Assembly (NCBI GenBank): GCA_037954665.1
Contig: JBBMOL010000116.1
Coordinates: 2,074,807-2,138,806 of the forward strand
DNA from: Laguncularia racemosa
Taxonomy: Eukaryota > Streptophyta > Magnoliopsida > Myrtales > Combretaceae
Reading direction: 5' to 3'
DNA length: 64,000 nucleotides
This document shows, one piece after another, positions 1 through 11,740 of this stretch. The position numbers and the translations under genes are program-made. How positions within the stretch are numbered: position 1 is the stretch's first letter; every line of letters begins with the position of its first letter. The notes beneath the pieces are model-generated. The model made no database searches, was not told the origin of the DNA, and worked only from the letters and a program-made list of their open reading frames with translations.

Positions 1-1991
1 TAAGCCATTGGAGACTTAGTGTTTATTTTTATCAAAAATATCAAAATTATGAATGTCTTTGTTTTTCTTTTTGTTTAATTTCTAGCTTGAATACTAAGAA
101 TCTTTACTATTTTTTCAGTCATTTGACTATTTGGATAAAATCTATATGTTAGATAGGTGTTTATTTGATTTTGTTGTAATCAATTAACTAAAGATATGGA
201 TGATACATGTAACTAGAATCCTTATATTGATACTTTTATGTAGTGCAAATATGGAGGAATTCAAAATGCCCATTGATGCAAATCCCATTGACCTTGAGGA
301 AGATCAAGGTCCATTCCCATTATCCAATTTTGAAATGGAAGCACCATCAACAAACCCAACAACCACAACAAGTTCTCAATTAGGAAGCAATGCCAATCAA
401 CGTGATAATCCCAATAAAAGTAAGTTAACTTCTCTTGTATAGACTGACATGGTAAAGAAAATGATCAATGGGAAAGATGTTGCTATTTGTAATCATTGTT
501 CTATAACACTAAAAGCTGGTAGTAAAAATGGAATTAAGCACTTCTATAATCATTTAGAGAAGTGTACACAAAGAAAGAAGTAGAAAGACATAAGGCAATG
601 TCTAATATCCATTGAGAATTGATAAAATGAGAATGAAGGTTGTTTGAAAGTAGGAAATTGGACTTTTAATCAAGATATTTCTAGGAAGAAACTTGCGAAG
701 GAAATCATTGTCCACGAATACCCCATTTTAATAGTTAAGCATGAGTATTTCAAGGATTATGTCGAAAGTATTTAGCCACATTTTAAACATGTGAGTTGGA
801 ATATTATGAAAAAGGAGATCATGAATATTTAAAATGAGGAGAAGGAAAAATTGAGAGTATTGTTGAAAGGGCTAAATTCTCGAGCTATAGTATTAATAGA
901 TTTATGAACATCAAATTAGAAAAAATGGTACATGACTGTCACATTACACTTTATTGCCCATAATTGAAGGCTTTAAAGTTGACCCACGAAGCAAGATTCT
1001 TTACTTAAATTATCTTTTCATAATAAATAATGGAAAATTATATTTCATTGACTATTTTTATATTTTCATGTAGTTTTTTGTATGTTCTAGTGCCACACAC
1101 AAATAAGGTGCTTGCTAATTGTTTGTTTAATTCGTTGATGATATGGGGACTAGATAGAAAATTATCTACAATTATTGTAGATAATTGTTCTATGAATGAT
1201 GCCATGATTACAACTTTGACAATGAAGATATAAAGAGATGAGTTAATTTTTCGAGGAAATGTACTTCATATGCATTGTTGTGCACATATTTTGAACTTAA
1301 TTGTAAAGGAGGGTGTGGTTGTGATAAAAAGCATGATTGAGAAGATCTGTGATAGTGTTACATTTTGGTCAGCGACACTATCAAAAGTTGAGAAATTTGG
1401 AGAGGCATGTAAGCAGTTGGATATTCCATATGGTAGAAAGCTTGGCTTAGATTACAACTCTATGGAACTCTACATATGACATGTTGGTGACAATTGTTGG
1501 ATGCAAAGAAGTTTTTTATTATAAATTTTAATTTATGGATAGACATTATAAATGTCTTCTGACCGATGATGATTAGGAAATAGTGGAAGAAATTTGCAAG
1601 AAGTTAGCAATCTTTTATGAGGTAACCAATATTTTTTCTAGTGCCCAATATCTAACTGCAAATTATTATTTTGAAAAGGTTTTTGAAATTAAGGAAGCAT
1701 TGGTTGATTGGAAGGGTTCTTTAGATGTGAATATTAGTATGATGGTACGAAAACGTTTGATAAGTTTGAAAAATATTAGGGTAATGTACATAATATTACG
1801 GCTGTTTGTATTCTTTTAGATTTACATTTTAAGATGAAGGCTGTAGACTTTATGTTTCCTTCTATTTATGGAGCAAATGCATTTTTAGAGATTCAAAATG
1901 TTAGAAATATTTGTTATGACCTAGTTTAGGAATATCAATCAAGAGGTAAATCTTGGCTTTCTAAAAGTTTAAATAGTAGCAATAGTTCTTC

Positions 1992-3033
1992 TGATAGGAA
2001 TAAAAATCCGACAAGACCTATCATTAGGGCAAGAATTGAAGGATTTCAAATCTTGGCGATGAGGACCTATTTTGAGCAAATCGACCCTGGAATTATTCGT
2101 TTACTAACCTCTTTTATCTTATTCATGTATTTTATATTCCAACAGGAATACTTATCATGCTTTACAGGGCAATGGACAAACTCACTCAAACTCAGCTTGT
2201 GGGTTATCCATAGACCGACCTGAACTGGAGATGAGCTGGGTCGATGGATCCTATAGAAGACCAGCATATTGAAGAGCATTTCTTTTATGTATTTTTCATT
2301 TTATGAACTATTTTTTGTTGTATTTGGTTTTGGGATACTTTTATTTCCTTGTAATTTTCATTTAGGGTTAGTCACCTTAAAAGTGGCAAACTTGTAATTT
2401 TGAGCACTTTTTAACCCTAGGAGTAGCAAGTATAAATACTTGCTTAAGAGAGGATTTGAGGAGGCTTATTTTGCAGAACAAACACTTCACATTTCGTGAG
2501 AGGGCTTAGGGTTTTTCTAATTCCAAATTCTCTTATCAATTTCAATCTCAAGAAGTTGAAATTGTGGCGAGTGCAACATCTTGAAATTGTGAGTTATATC
2601 AATTTCATTTTGTTGTGATTTCTTTTCTTCTCTAGTGTGTCATATCTAGGGTTGAATTGAGATATTTCTTGGTCAGATATCCTTGTTGTTATTCACGAGT
2701 TCTTCTGATTATTTGAAGGAATTATCATATTGATCCAATTCATCTTTAAGGATTTCTTTGATAACGTGATTTTCACCATTGGAAAGGGATTGTTTTGTTA
2801 CGGTTTTTCTTTGTCAAATTGAGCTTCATTTGCGTGGATTACATGAAATTAGAGTGTTGTTAGAAGGCATTTTCATTGAAGTATTCTGATTATATCATTG
2901 GTTGTTTGAATTTCATCCTTTCATCATTAGGGTTCATTTGAAAAGTGCCATTTTTTGATCCGATTTTGCCTTGACTTGAGATAGTTTTTCTTAAGTCCTT
3001 TGGATGTGCTTTTAAGTGTGTTTAGGCACATCA
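1992..3033 (+). mobile_element. Solo LTR of the B family inside the hAT transposase (B0)
   Basis: The block begins TGATAGGAAT and ends AGGCACATCA. It is flanked by a 5-bp duplication TCTTC (1987-1991 and 3034-3038). It matches the LTRs at 51546-52577 and 60704-61738 along its length. The hAT reading resumes after it, so this is a 1042-bp solo LTR left by recombination between two LTRs. Its first 100 bases translate to a degraded pol C-terminus (RNKNPTRPIIRARI), as in other members of the family. Confidence 0.92.
2424..2443 (+). promoter_or_regulatory. Palindromic TATA-box core promoter in the B0 LTR
   Basis: AGCAAGTATAAATACTTGCT is a perfect inverted repeat of two 9-bp arms around AA. It contains TATAAATA. 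The same site recurs in the other B-family LTRs, which supports a core promoter role. Confidence 0.7.
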
Positions 3034-3581
3034 TCTTCTATGGATGCTTTAGTGACTGCTCGTATTTCTCCTTTAAAATTTATTAGAAAATCAAGGCCGG
3101 TACAATACTTGAGCACTATTAATGCTGATAGCTAGGTAAACTCAAAGTTAGATCATTATTTAAAAGAACTTGTGTTACCTTGGAGTGACAATTTTGATAT
3201 TCTTAGTTGGTGAAAAGTAAATGGAATTAAATATTCTATATTACAGGATCTAGTTAAAGATATGTTGTCTATTTCTATGTCTACAATTGCTTTTGAATTT
3301 ACATTTAGTACTAGTGGACGAGTAATTAGCTCACATAGAAGTAGACTAAATCCTTATACAATAGAAGAATTGATGTATAATCAAAGTTGGTTATCAAATG
3401 AGATGACAGGTAAAAATTTTGATTATACAATAATAAATTCTTTTATACATGAAACAACTATTATTTATCTAATCTTTAATGTGTTTTATGGGTTTCTTCC
3501 CCCTATCCCCACCCACCCCCTTCTTTTGATAGGTTCAAAGATAGATGATGATGATGATGGGATGTGAAAACTATGAGAGTT

Positions 3582-4136
3582 TATAACGAGGGAGAGTGAG
3601 TTAGGGTTTCTGGGGGGAAGGTTCGAGAGAGAGTTCGAGAGAGGAGTATGTCAGATCGGGAAGAAGAGTAAAGTAAATTGACCTATTGGAGGGGGAGAGT
3701 GAGTGCATGTGTGACGGTGTTGCAGGGTATGGTGGAAGTGCGAGTGTGTGGAACTGTTTACTTTAGTTGAAGGGAATGCATGCGTGTGTGTGGGTGCTGG
3801 CTGGTATGGTGGGGATGTGCTGTGCAGGTGGTGTGGGCTCTTTGGACGGGCCGAGCAATGGATGATGATGGATATGGGCTGATGGACAAGGCTGGTTGAC
3901 ATAGGCTAGTTGACAGCCCAATTATGGAAGCCCGTAATAATTAAACCCATCCCTGAGAATAATTCCAGAAATTGCTAACCCTCACATGGGTTGTTAGAAT
4001 ATGTAACCACCAAATCATATAAGATACTATCTATAAAAAAGAGAAAGCAGATATGAATGAAAAATTCCAATTTATTGAGTATTGATTACAATAAACTAAT
4101 TTGCATCCAAATTGCTTGTTGTTAATCCCTGTTACA
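3582..4136 (+). repeat. 5' LTR of element A
   Basis: It is homologous along its length to 10315-10869. The terminal inverted repeat TGTAAC/GTTACA is damaged at the first bases. A TATA-like ctataaaaaa lies near 4030, about 100 bases before the LTR end. Confidence 0.93.
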
Positions 4137-4138
4137 AT

Positions 4139-4151
4139 TGGTATCAGAGCC
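4139..4151 (+). other. Primer binding site of element A (initiator-Met tRNA type)
   Basis: TGGTATCAGAGCC lies two bases after the 5' LTR. It is complementary to the 3' end of plant initiator methionine tRNA, the usual primer for minus-strand synthesis in many plant Ty3 and Ty1 elements. Confidence 0.9.
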
Positions 4152-4429
4152 AGGTTGTGCCATAAAGACTCGTGAATCCAAGAAGCTTGATGATGCTGTG
4201 TGTAATGCTGTGGAGGAGCACATAGAAGAAGCCCTTAAACCCATCTACGATACACTCAAGAGAATGTAAGAGCTAATGGACCAGCAGATACTGACCATTG
4301 CCGGCTTGAAGACAAGTAAATCTGACCAGTTGGATGCATCTGGCTCCACGGCAAAGGATCCTAGTAAGTTGCCTAAAACTGATGATAGACATGGGTTAGC
4401 AATAGCACGTGCAGTAACTGTAGAGAACC

Positions 4430-6050
4430 TGATAGAGCCATTTTATACTCAATCTTTATAGTATAAATTGTGTTAAATTATTATTGATTTTATAGAAATC
4501 ATAAGGAAATGGTACTTTAATTCTATCATCGTGATAAATCAGGTTAAATGGAGTCAAGGATGCTAATTCAAGTATTTTAGAGAAGTCATCTACAACTTGG
4601 ATCAAGACAAGAAATTACACCACCGGAGGAAGCACAGTTTGAGGCACGGCCAATGTTCAAACCGTGTTACACACTGGACAAGAAGGCAAAAATGAGGACT
4701 TTGAACAGAGAGAGACACGGCTTAAGGCACGGCCGTGGTGGAACCCGTGGGCGAAACCGTGCTTGAAGTCGTGGTGGAAGCCAGGACCAAGGAGAAGAAA
4801 GTGTGGAACATCAACCAGATGAAGGCACGACTTAAAATCTAGCCGTGGGTGTAACCGTGGTACACACTGAACACGGATGAAGACTTGAAGATTATGCACC
4901 GATGAAGGCACGGCTTGAAATCTGGCCGTGTGTCTAACCGTGGTTCACACTGGGCGCGGATGAAGACTGGAAGAATATGCACAGAGGATGGCATGGCTTC
5001 ATCCACTGCCGTGTGTTGAGGCGTGCCAGGCAGACGAATCTTCACTTCTCGAAATCTACTTGGAAAAGGAAAGATATTTTCGTATCTTGCTAGCAAAAGA
5101 TCACATGCTACCCCCTAACAATATAAATAGAACCAACCCTAGAGGGTTAGGACAACTTTTGAATCTTTGGATCTTGAAGAACCTTAGATCATCTTGGAGG
5201 CAGAGCAAGCAACCGGGTTCATTATGTTTTTACTTTTTATTTTCGTTTTATTGATGAACATGTGTAGCTAAGCTACTTTTCTAGCCAAAGGGTCATAGAT
5301 GTTTAATTCTCCACGAATTGTGAGGTCTAATTGACTTGTATTTATTCTATTCTTCGCTTTCGGGTACTCATATATCTTCTGATCGTTTTGTCATTATTAT
5401 TTTGTTGATTGGTATGAATAGAGCTCTTCTACTCAATTAGCAAGTTAATATATTGTCAACTAGCACATCAAATCCGTAATTGTTTGATTGTTCTAGTCTT
5501 AGTGACGCAATAACATGTTTGGTTATAAAAGAGATGATCGAATTCATGTTATGGAGGTGTGTGATCATGTTTAAATAGGTTATCTTATAATCTACTGGCA
5601 TGAATTGGTGGTCTCTCTAGATCTTAATGCTATTGATAGATTAAATCCTAAGCGCTTGTCTAAGGGTTGTTTAATCAATAAGAGAAATAATTCAAAGCGC
5701 TTGTTCGAGGTTATCGAGAAAGTAAGGAGAGATAGGTTGTTAGAGCTTGTTAATAACCATAACCAATTTATCTAGAACTAAGAATAGAGAACATTTGCAT
5801 CGATGATCAATTCCTAGAATTAAACCATCTTGATTCCTTTGGCTAGGCTTTTACCAATATCTGATTTTCTTACCTTGTTTTACTTTATTTGATTCACAAA
5901 CAAAACCCCCCATTTTCCTTTTCCTTATTGTTCTCTTTGAATAGAAATATCTTTACCAATCCCTGTGGATTCGACCCTACTCACCACTATATGCAAATCA
6001 TATAACTGTCTAGGAGTAGGTTTTATTTTTGTTGGACTCGACACCCATCA
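4430..6050 (+). mobile_element. Solo LTR (family F) inserted in gag of element A
   Basis: The 1621-bp block starts TGATAGAGCC and ends ACACCCATCA. It is flanked by TSD GAACC (4425-4429 and 6051-6055). Removing the block and one TSD copy leaves the gag frame continuous, which independently supports the boundaries. A TATAAATAGA sits near 5121. The region 4620-5030 is built of diverged repeats around a cacggccgtg-type motif. Confidence 0.93.
4818..4983 (+). repeat. 83-bp tandem repeat in the family F LTR
   Basis: Two adjacent copies (4818-4900 and 4901-4983) start gatgaaggcacg and contain ccgtg, acacactg and cggatgaagact. A third, more diverged copy starts at about 4984. Weaker copies occur upstream from about 4628, so the U3 region grew by tandem duplication. 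Confidence 0.8.
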
Positions 6051-6796
6051 GAACCATCTGCAAACACGAGCACCTAAGGTGGATTTTCCATCCTTTGATG
6101 GCAATGATATTAAGGATTGGTTATTAAAGGCACAAAAATACTTCAAAATTGATTCCACCCCTGAGGATTGGAAGATTAGAGTGGCTGCCATGTATTTAGA
6201 GGGAAAGGCTTTGAAGTGGTATCACTTTTACATTCAGACCTTAGAGAATCACCATACTATTACTTGGAATGAGTTGGTTACGGCATTACAAGTGAGATTT
6301 GGGAAGAAGGCGTATGAAGATCCTATGGCAGAACTTAAGGAATTACACCAAGATGGAGCTCTACAAGACTACCCTGAAGAATTTGAGCACTTAGTGACTC
6401 AGGTTAAGCTCCCAAAGGCCTACTTGATAAGCTACTTCTTGAGTGGACTGCACCCTACCATATAATATCCTATACGCATGTTTAACCCCCAAACACTACA
6501 AGAGACCTACTCCTTAACCAAATTGCAAGAAGCAAACCTCCTTTCTACTAGACAATACCTCAAAACCCCTCGCTTAAATACAACACCTAATTCACCCTCT
6601 TCTTACACACCATTTCCATCCTACCGGACCCCAACCTACACCAGGAACCCACCAATCACTATTGCCAACCATAAGAACCCTCAAACACACAACAACACCC
6701 CTAAACCATCAAACCCCACCAACCCACAAACCCGACTTACCAAAAGACTTACCCGTGAGGAACTAGAAGAAAAGAGAAGGAAAAAAGCAATGTTTT

Positions 6797-9700
6797 TTGT
6801 GTGATGAACCTTTTGGTCCAGGCCATAGATGCAAGAAAAGGCTGAACATGTTGTTAGTCGAGGCTGAGGACGGGAAGGAAGATGCAGAGGAGGAAGACAT
6901 TCCATCGAAGGAAGTGGAAGCTGACTTCGCTAAGCTCACCCTCAATATCTTGAACCAGAATCAAGGACACAACCTAAGCAATATGAAGGTGAGTGGATAT
7001 TACAAGAAAAGGAAGTTGAGCATACTTGTTGACACAGGCAGCTCACTAAATTTCATCAATGAACGTCTGGCCAAGGGGCTTGGTTGCTTATTTTCTGATG
7101 TACCTTCCCTCAAGGTAACATTGGCTGATGGTACCGGCTTATCTAGCACAAGCAAGATTCCCGGGTTTACTTAGGAAATGCAGGGACATGAATTCACAGC
7201 AGAGGTGTACTTGCTAACCTTATCCGGTTGTGACATGATTCTAGGAGTACCATGGCTGAGGTCATTAGGCACCATCCTCTAGAATTTCCAACACCTAACC
7301 ATGAGTTTTAATTGGAATGGCCGTGAGTGCGAGTTGACCACGGATAAGGAGCGGCTTAAGGTTGTGAGAGTAAATGAGCTATCCAAGCTATTTGAAGGAA
7401 ATGGAGCGCTACATTACCAATGTTGGATAGTCCAAGCTCTGAATGAAGAGGATGGTAGGAAGAAACAACAGAAGTTGCAACCAGAGCTATTGGATTTACT
7501 AGAGGAGTTCCATGACCTTTTTGAAGAGCCACATGAGTTACCCCCACATAGGGAATTTGATCATATAATTCCCTTACAGGAAGACTCCAGGGTTGTCAAG
7601 ATTCGACCCTATAGACATTCTTCCATGCAGAAGACTGTCCTAGAAGATATGGTGAAGGAAATGCTCTTGAGTGGGATAATCATACACAACCATAGTCCTT
7701 TTTCCTCGCCGGTTGTCTTGGTAAAAAAGAAGGACAACACTTGGCAAATGTGTGTAGACTACCGTAAATTGAATAATTAGACTGTTAAGGATAGGTTCCC
7801 AATTCCTATCATAGAAGATCTATTCGATGAACTAAGTGGGGCTGCTTACTTCAACAAGTTGGATTTGAGGTTTGGGTATTACCGAATCAGGATGCACCCC
7901 GAAGATGTGTACAAGACCGCATTTAAGACACATGAGAGACATTATGAATTCTTGGTTATGCCTTTTGGCTTAACCAACGCTCCTTCCACATTCCAAGGTC
8001 TTATGAATTAGGTTTTTAAAGCCTATTTAAGGAGGTTTGTCCTAGTGTTTTTTGATGATATACTAATCTACAGCAAGAGCTTAGAGGAACATGGGAAACA
8101 CTTGAAGGCAGTATTCCAGGTTTTGAAACGGGAGCAACTTTACTTGAAAAGATCCAAATGCACCTTTAAGGTACTAAGGTAGAATATTTGGGACACATTA
8201 TCACTAGGGAAGGAGTAACAACAAATCCAAGGAAGATTGAGTCCAATGTCAACTAGACTGTTCCAAAAAGTTTAAGGCAGTTGAGAGGCTTCTTGGGACT
8301 ATTAGGCTATTATAGGCGATTCATTAAAGGATATAGTGTTATCACCGGGCCACTCACATTATTGCTAAAGAAAGATAATTTTAAGTGGAATGATGATTGC
8401 CAAATTTCTTTTGACAGACTTAAGGTTGCTTTGTCAAGTTCCCCAGTCTTAAGACTCCCAGATTATAGTAAAGAATTCGTGGTAGAAATGGATGCTAGTG
8501 GAGAAAGAGTGGGGGTTGTTCTGATGTAAGAGCATCACCCCATAGCCTATCTTAGTAAAACATTGAACAGTAGGCAGCAAGGAATGTCTGTGTATGAGAA
8601 GGAACTCTTAGCCTTGGTTTATGCAGTTGAGAAGTGGAGACACTACTTAATGGGGAGGCACTTTGTTATCAAGATTGATCACCAAAGTTTGAAGCACCTA
8701 CTGGAGCAAAGGTTGGTCACTTCCAGCTAACACAAATGGCTAACTAAGCTGTTGGGCATGGATTATGAAATAAGGTATAAAAGTGGATGAACTAATCAAG
8801 TTGTTGACACCTTGTCCAGAATGGGGCAATTGGAGTTAAAGGCGATAGCAGTCACTGCTACCACCCCAGAACTGGTGGAGGAACTAAGGCACAGTTAGTC
8901 TCTCCCTAGGGGTTATCAAAACACGCTTGATCACCTTAGGAGGGGAGAAGAGTGCAGGCATTTCACCTTGGATCAAGGGTTGTTGAGGAGGAAGCGTAAG
9001 TGTGTAGTGGGGCCATCCGTGGAGCTTAGAAGGAAACTACTAAAGATGTACCACGTTGGGGCAGTAGGAGGACACTCAGGGGCTCATACTACCTATAAGA
9101 AGATAAATTCTATCTTCTATTGGCCCAAGTTAGAGCGTGATGTAAGGCAATATGTAAGGGAGTGTGAAGTCTGCCAAAGACACAAGTTTGAGCACGTGGC
9201 CCTACCAGGACTGTTACAATTGTTGCCAATACCAAGCACTTGTTGGGCGGAGGTAACCATGGACTTCATTGAAGGACTGCCTAAGTCTAATGGGAAAGAA
9301 GTGATCATGGTAACAGTGGACCGCCTGAGTAAGTATGCCCACTTCATGTCCCTTCCACATCCTTACTCAGCTCTACAAGTGGTAAGGTTATACTTGGATC
9401 ATGTGTACAAGTTGCATGGAATGCCTGAAAGCATCACCAGTGACAGGGATCTTGTGTTTGTTAGCCAATTTTGGAAGGAATTCTTTAGATTACAAGGAGT
9501 TGAACTAAATTTATCTATGGCATATCATCCTCAAACGGATGGCCAGACAGAAAGGGTCAATAGGTGCTTGGAAACCTACTTGAGATGCATGACAAGCGAC
9601 AACCCTAAGAAATGGGGACAGTACCTATCTCTAGCTGAGTTCTGGTACAACACTAACTACCATGTTAGTGTTAAGAAGTCCCTCTTTGAGATCTTATACG

Positions 9701-10260
9701 GGTATCCACCTCCACTACACCTCCCTTACATCCCTAAGGATTCTAGAAATGCCACGGTTGATAGTATGTTAACAGGCAGGGAAGATACCATACGCATCCT
9801 GAGGTTCCACTTAACAAGGGCTTAGAACCGGATGAAGCAACAGGCTGACCGAAAGAGGATCGACAGGGAGTTTAACATAAGGGGATTGGGTATTATTGAA
9901 GTTACAACCCTATAGACAGATACATGTGCGAAAAGTAACTAACTAGAAGCTATCACCTAAGTATTACAGACCATGTAAAGTAATAGACAGGGTTGGGAAG
10001 GTGGCTTACCGTTTAGATCTACCGAGTGAGGCGAATATCCATCCCACCTTTCATATCTCCCAGCTCAAGCTCTACCATGGTTAGAGAAGGGACTACTTGC
10101 CATCGCTACCTGTTACAAAGGAAGAAGAAGAGTTAGAGCCCCTTTAGATTTTGGAAAGAAAGGTGATCAAAAGGGGAAATCACGCGGACACCATGGGACT
10201 TACCCTGTGGAAAGATCGACCTCTCTCGGATGCAACGTGGGACTTCCTAATAGATCTAAG
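6797..10260 (+). pseudogene. pol of element A (PR-RT-RNaseH-IN-chromodomain-like), broken
   Basis: The protease has the active-site motif VDTGSS (about 7030). The RT is seen in VVLVKKKDNTWQMCVDYRKLNN (in two parts at about 7710-7775), then MPFGLTNAPSTFQ and the catalytic FFDDIL (about 8050). RNase H follows with VEMDAS (about 8487) and the SVYEKELLALV block. The integrase (8968-9825) has the HHCC finger (CEVCQRHK) and the catalytic DDE core: D in TMDFIEGLP, D in TSDRDL, E in TDGQTERVNR. The tail near 10150-10260 resembles a chromodomain-type C-terminus. At least nine in-frame stops break it; most are one transition from Gln, Trp or Arg codons. Confidence 0.92.
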
Positions 10261-10314
10261 GCTTAGATTTCCTCATGCACCTTTGTGGACAAGGGAAATT
10301 TCAGACGAAGGGAT

Positions 10315-10869
10315 TGTAACGAGGGAGAGTGAGTTAGGGTTTCTAGGGGGAAGGTTCGAGAGAGAGTTCGAGAGAGGACTATGTCAGATCGGGAAGAAGA
10401 GTAAAGTAAATTGACCTGTTGGAGGGGGGGAGTGCGTGCGTATGTGATGGTGTTGCAGGGTATGGTGGAAGTGCGAGTGTGTGGAACTGTCTGCTTTAGT
10501 TGAGGGGAATGCATGCGTGTGTGTGGGTGTTGGCTAGTATGGTGGGGATGTGCCGTGCAGGTGGTGTGGGCTCTTTGGACAGGTCGGGCAATGGATGATG
10601 ATGGATATGAGCTGATGGACAGGGCCGGTTGACACGGGCTGGTTGATAGCCCAATTATAGAAGCCCATAATAATTAAGCCCATCCCTTATAATAATTCTA
10701 GAAATTGCTAACCCTCACATGGGTTGTTAGAATATGTAACCACCAGATCATATAAGATACTATCTATAAAAAAGAGAAAGCAGATATGAATGAAAAATTC
10801 CAATTTACTGGGTATTGATTACAACAAACTAATTTGCATCCGAATTGCTTGTTGTTAATCCATGTTACA
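10315..10869 (+). repeat. 3' LTR of element A
   Basis: It starts TGTAACGAGG and ends CATGTTACA, and is 555 bp like its partner. The purine-rich gacgaaggga just before it is the likely polypurine tract. Confidence 0.93.
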
Positions 10870-10874
10870 GAGTT

Positions 10875-11389
10875 AAGTAAGAATTACAAAAAATATAGGA
10901 TTAATGCATTTGTTATATGTTTTAAAATGTTTCTATTTCTGTTACGACTTGTTAACTACATTTTATTTTTTTGTGTTATTCATTAAGTTGTATGGTTGAT
11001 TAGGTAATTTGTATCTTATTATAATTGAAAATGTTTTTATATTAGCAACTTTATTTACCATCATGTAGACTTTGGAACAATATTAAAATACATATGATTA
11101 GATATGTTGAAAGTACAAATATTATTTATTTTTTAGAACATAAGCTATATTTTACAAAAATAGTTATAATAAATAAGTAATGATTTTAAACTAATAATAA
11201 AATATATATTTTTTTAACTTAACAAGTTTAGGACGGATTTTGGGTTGCTTATTAGAACCTTAAAAGGTTTGAGATGAGTTGCGGGTACTTTATTAAAGAC
11301 CCTATAGGGTTTAGGAATCCTCAAATGATAACGGGACGAATAATGGGATTACTGCACTCGACCTAAACTCATCCCGCTTACATCCTTGC
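10875..11389 (+). other. Probable non-coding 3' part of the hAT element
   Basis: AT-rich sequence without a gene. The last 160 bases (about 11230-11389) contain gggttgct, gcgggtact, cgggacg and ctcatcccgc, the gc-clustered pattern usual near hAT ends. I see no 11-bp terminal repeat partner because the other end is outside the window. Confidence 0.4.
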
Positions 11390-11740
11390 TTGGTTAGCTG
11401 TTAAGGGTAGAAATTCATTATCATTTTTATTATATTTTTAATTAATATATTTATTATTTCATTGAGTTAATTATTATAAACGTAATAGAAGTTGAGACAT
11501 GTTAAAAATAGCTAAATGTTTTTACGATGTTGATGAAAGTCCACTTTTTGAAAATGTTGAACACATTAATGACTTGAAAAATATATATAAAAAAGAAAAT
11601 TTTAAAAACTTATATAGAAAATTAACTAAATGTTGGGATTAAATATAAACTTCAAAGAAAAATTTCTATGAACCTTTTCTAGATAAAAATTGATAAATGG
11701 TGAGAAAGAATGTTAAGAACTGTATATCTAAAAAGGATAG
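11390..11740. other. AT-rich spacer, nothing recognised
   Basis: No open frame, repeat boundary or RNA gene could be recognised between the hAT end and the family E LTR. Confidence 0.5.

Larger units (their letters stand above)
200..3430 (+). pseudogene. hAT transposase pseudogene (RICESLEEPER/DAYSLEEPER-like)
   Basis: The N-terminal part (about 250-600) is acidic and then has a BED-type zinc finger with Cys-x2-Cys and a distal His/Cys pair (CNHC at about 490, HLEKC at about 550). Around 1030-1480 come the conserved hAT blocks, including the Asp-containing TIIVDNCSMND and the HCCAHILNLIVKEG region. About 1583-1980 is the helical middle. After the solo LTR, 3050-3410 carries the C-terminal dimerisation segment (AFEFTFSTSGRVIS, then SRLNPYTIEELM and NQSWL). 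Frameshifts and stops occur throughout. Several stops are TAG where family members have Trp, for example at 440-442. The protein would excise and reinsert its own element in the nucleus, but this copy cannot be active. Confidence 0.85.
4154..6830 (+). pseudogene. gag of element A, split by a solo LTR
   Basis: The N-terminal part (about 4160-4429) reads as a charged helical region (SKKLDDAVCNAVEEH). It lacks an ATG where one is expected and has an in-frame TAA at 4267. After the inserted LTR the capsid region resumes at 6056 in the continuing frame: VDFPSFDGNDIKDWLLKAQ, then KALKWYHFYIQ, typical of the retrotransposon gag domain. A Pro/Asn/Thr-rich linker follows at 6480-6760. It ends with a degenerate zinc knuckle near 6797 (CDEPFGPGHRC). 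The protein would form virus-like particles; this copy is dead. Confidence 0.85.
3582..10869 (+). mobile_element. Complete but inactive Ty3/gypsy LTR retrotransposon (element A)
   Basis: The two LTRs (3582-4136 and 10315-10869) are each 555 bp. The right one starts TGTAAC and ends GTTACA; the left one has decayed to TATAAC. The flanking TSD GAGTT is at 3577-3581 and 10870-10874. Order inside is PBS, gag, protease, RT, RNase H, integrase and a chromodomain-like tail, which is Ty3/gypsy order. Eye comparison of the LTRs shows roughly 5% difference, so the insertion is older than element C. Gag is interrupted by a solo LTR (4430-6050). Confidence 0.95.
1..11389 (+). mobile_element. Decayed hAT-superfamily DNA transposon, interrupted by LTR elements
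   Basis: Frames in 200-3430 give a broken hAT transposase (BED finger, central region, C-terminal dimerisation region). After element A ends at 10869, the hAT non-coding tail appears to resume at 10870. It runs to about 11389, where a segment with gggt-rich tracts ends in catcccgcttacatccttg, resembling the subterminal and terminal sequence of plant hAT elements. The left terminus is outside the window, so the 8-bp TSD cannot be tested and the right end is inferred. Nested inside are a solo LTR (1992-3033) and element A (3582-10869). Confidence 0.55.
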
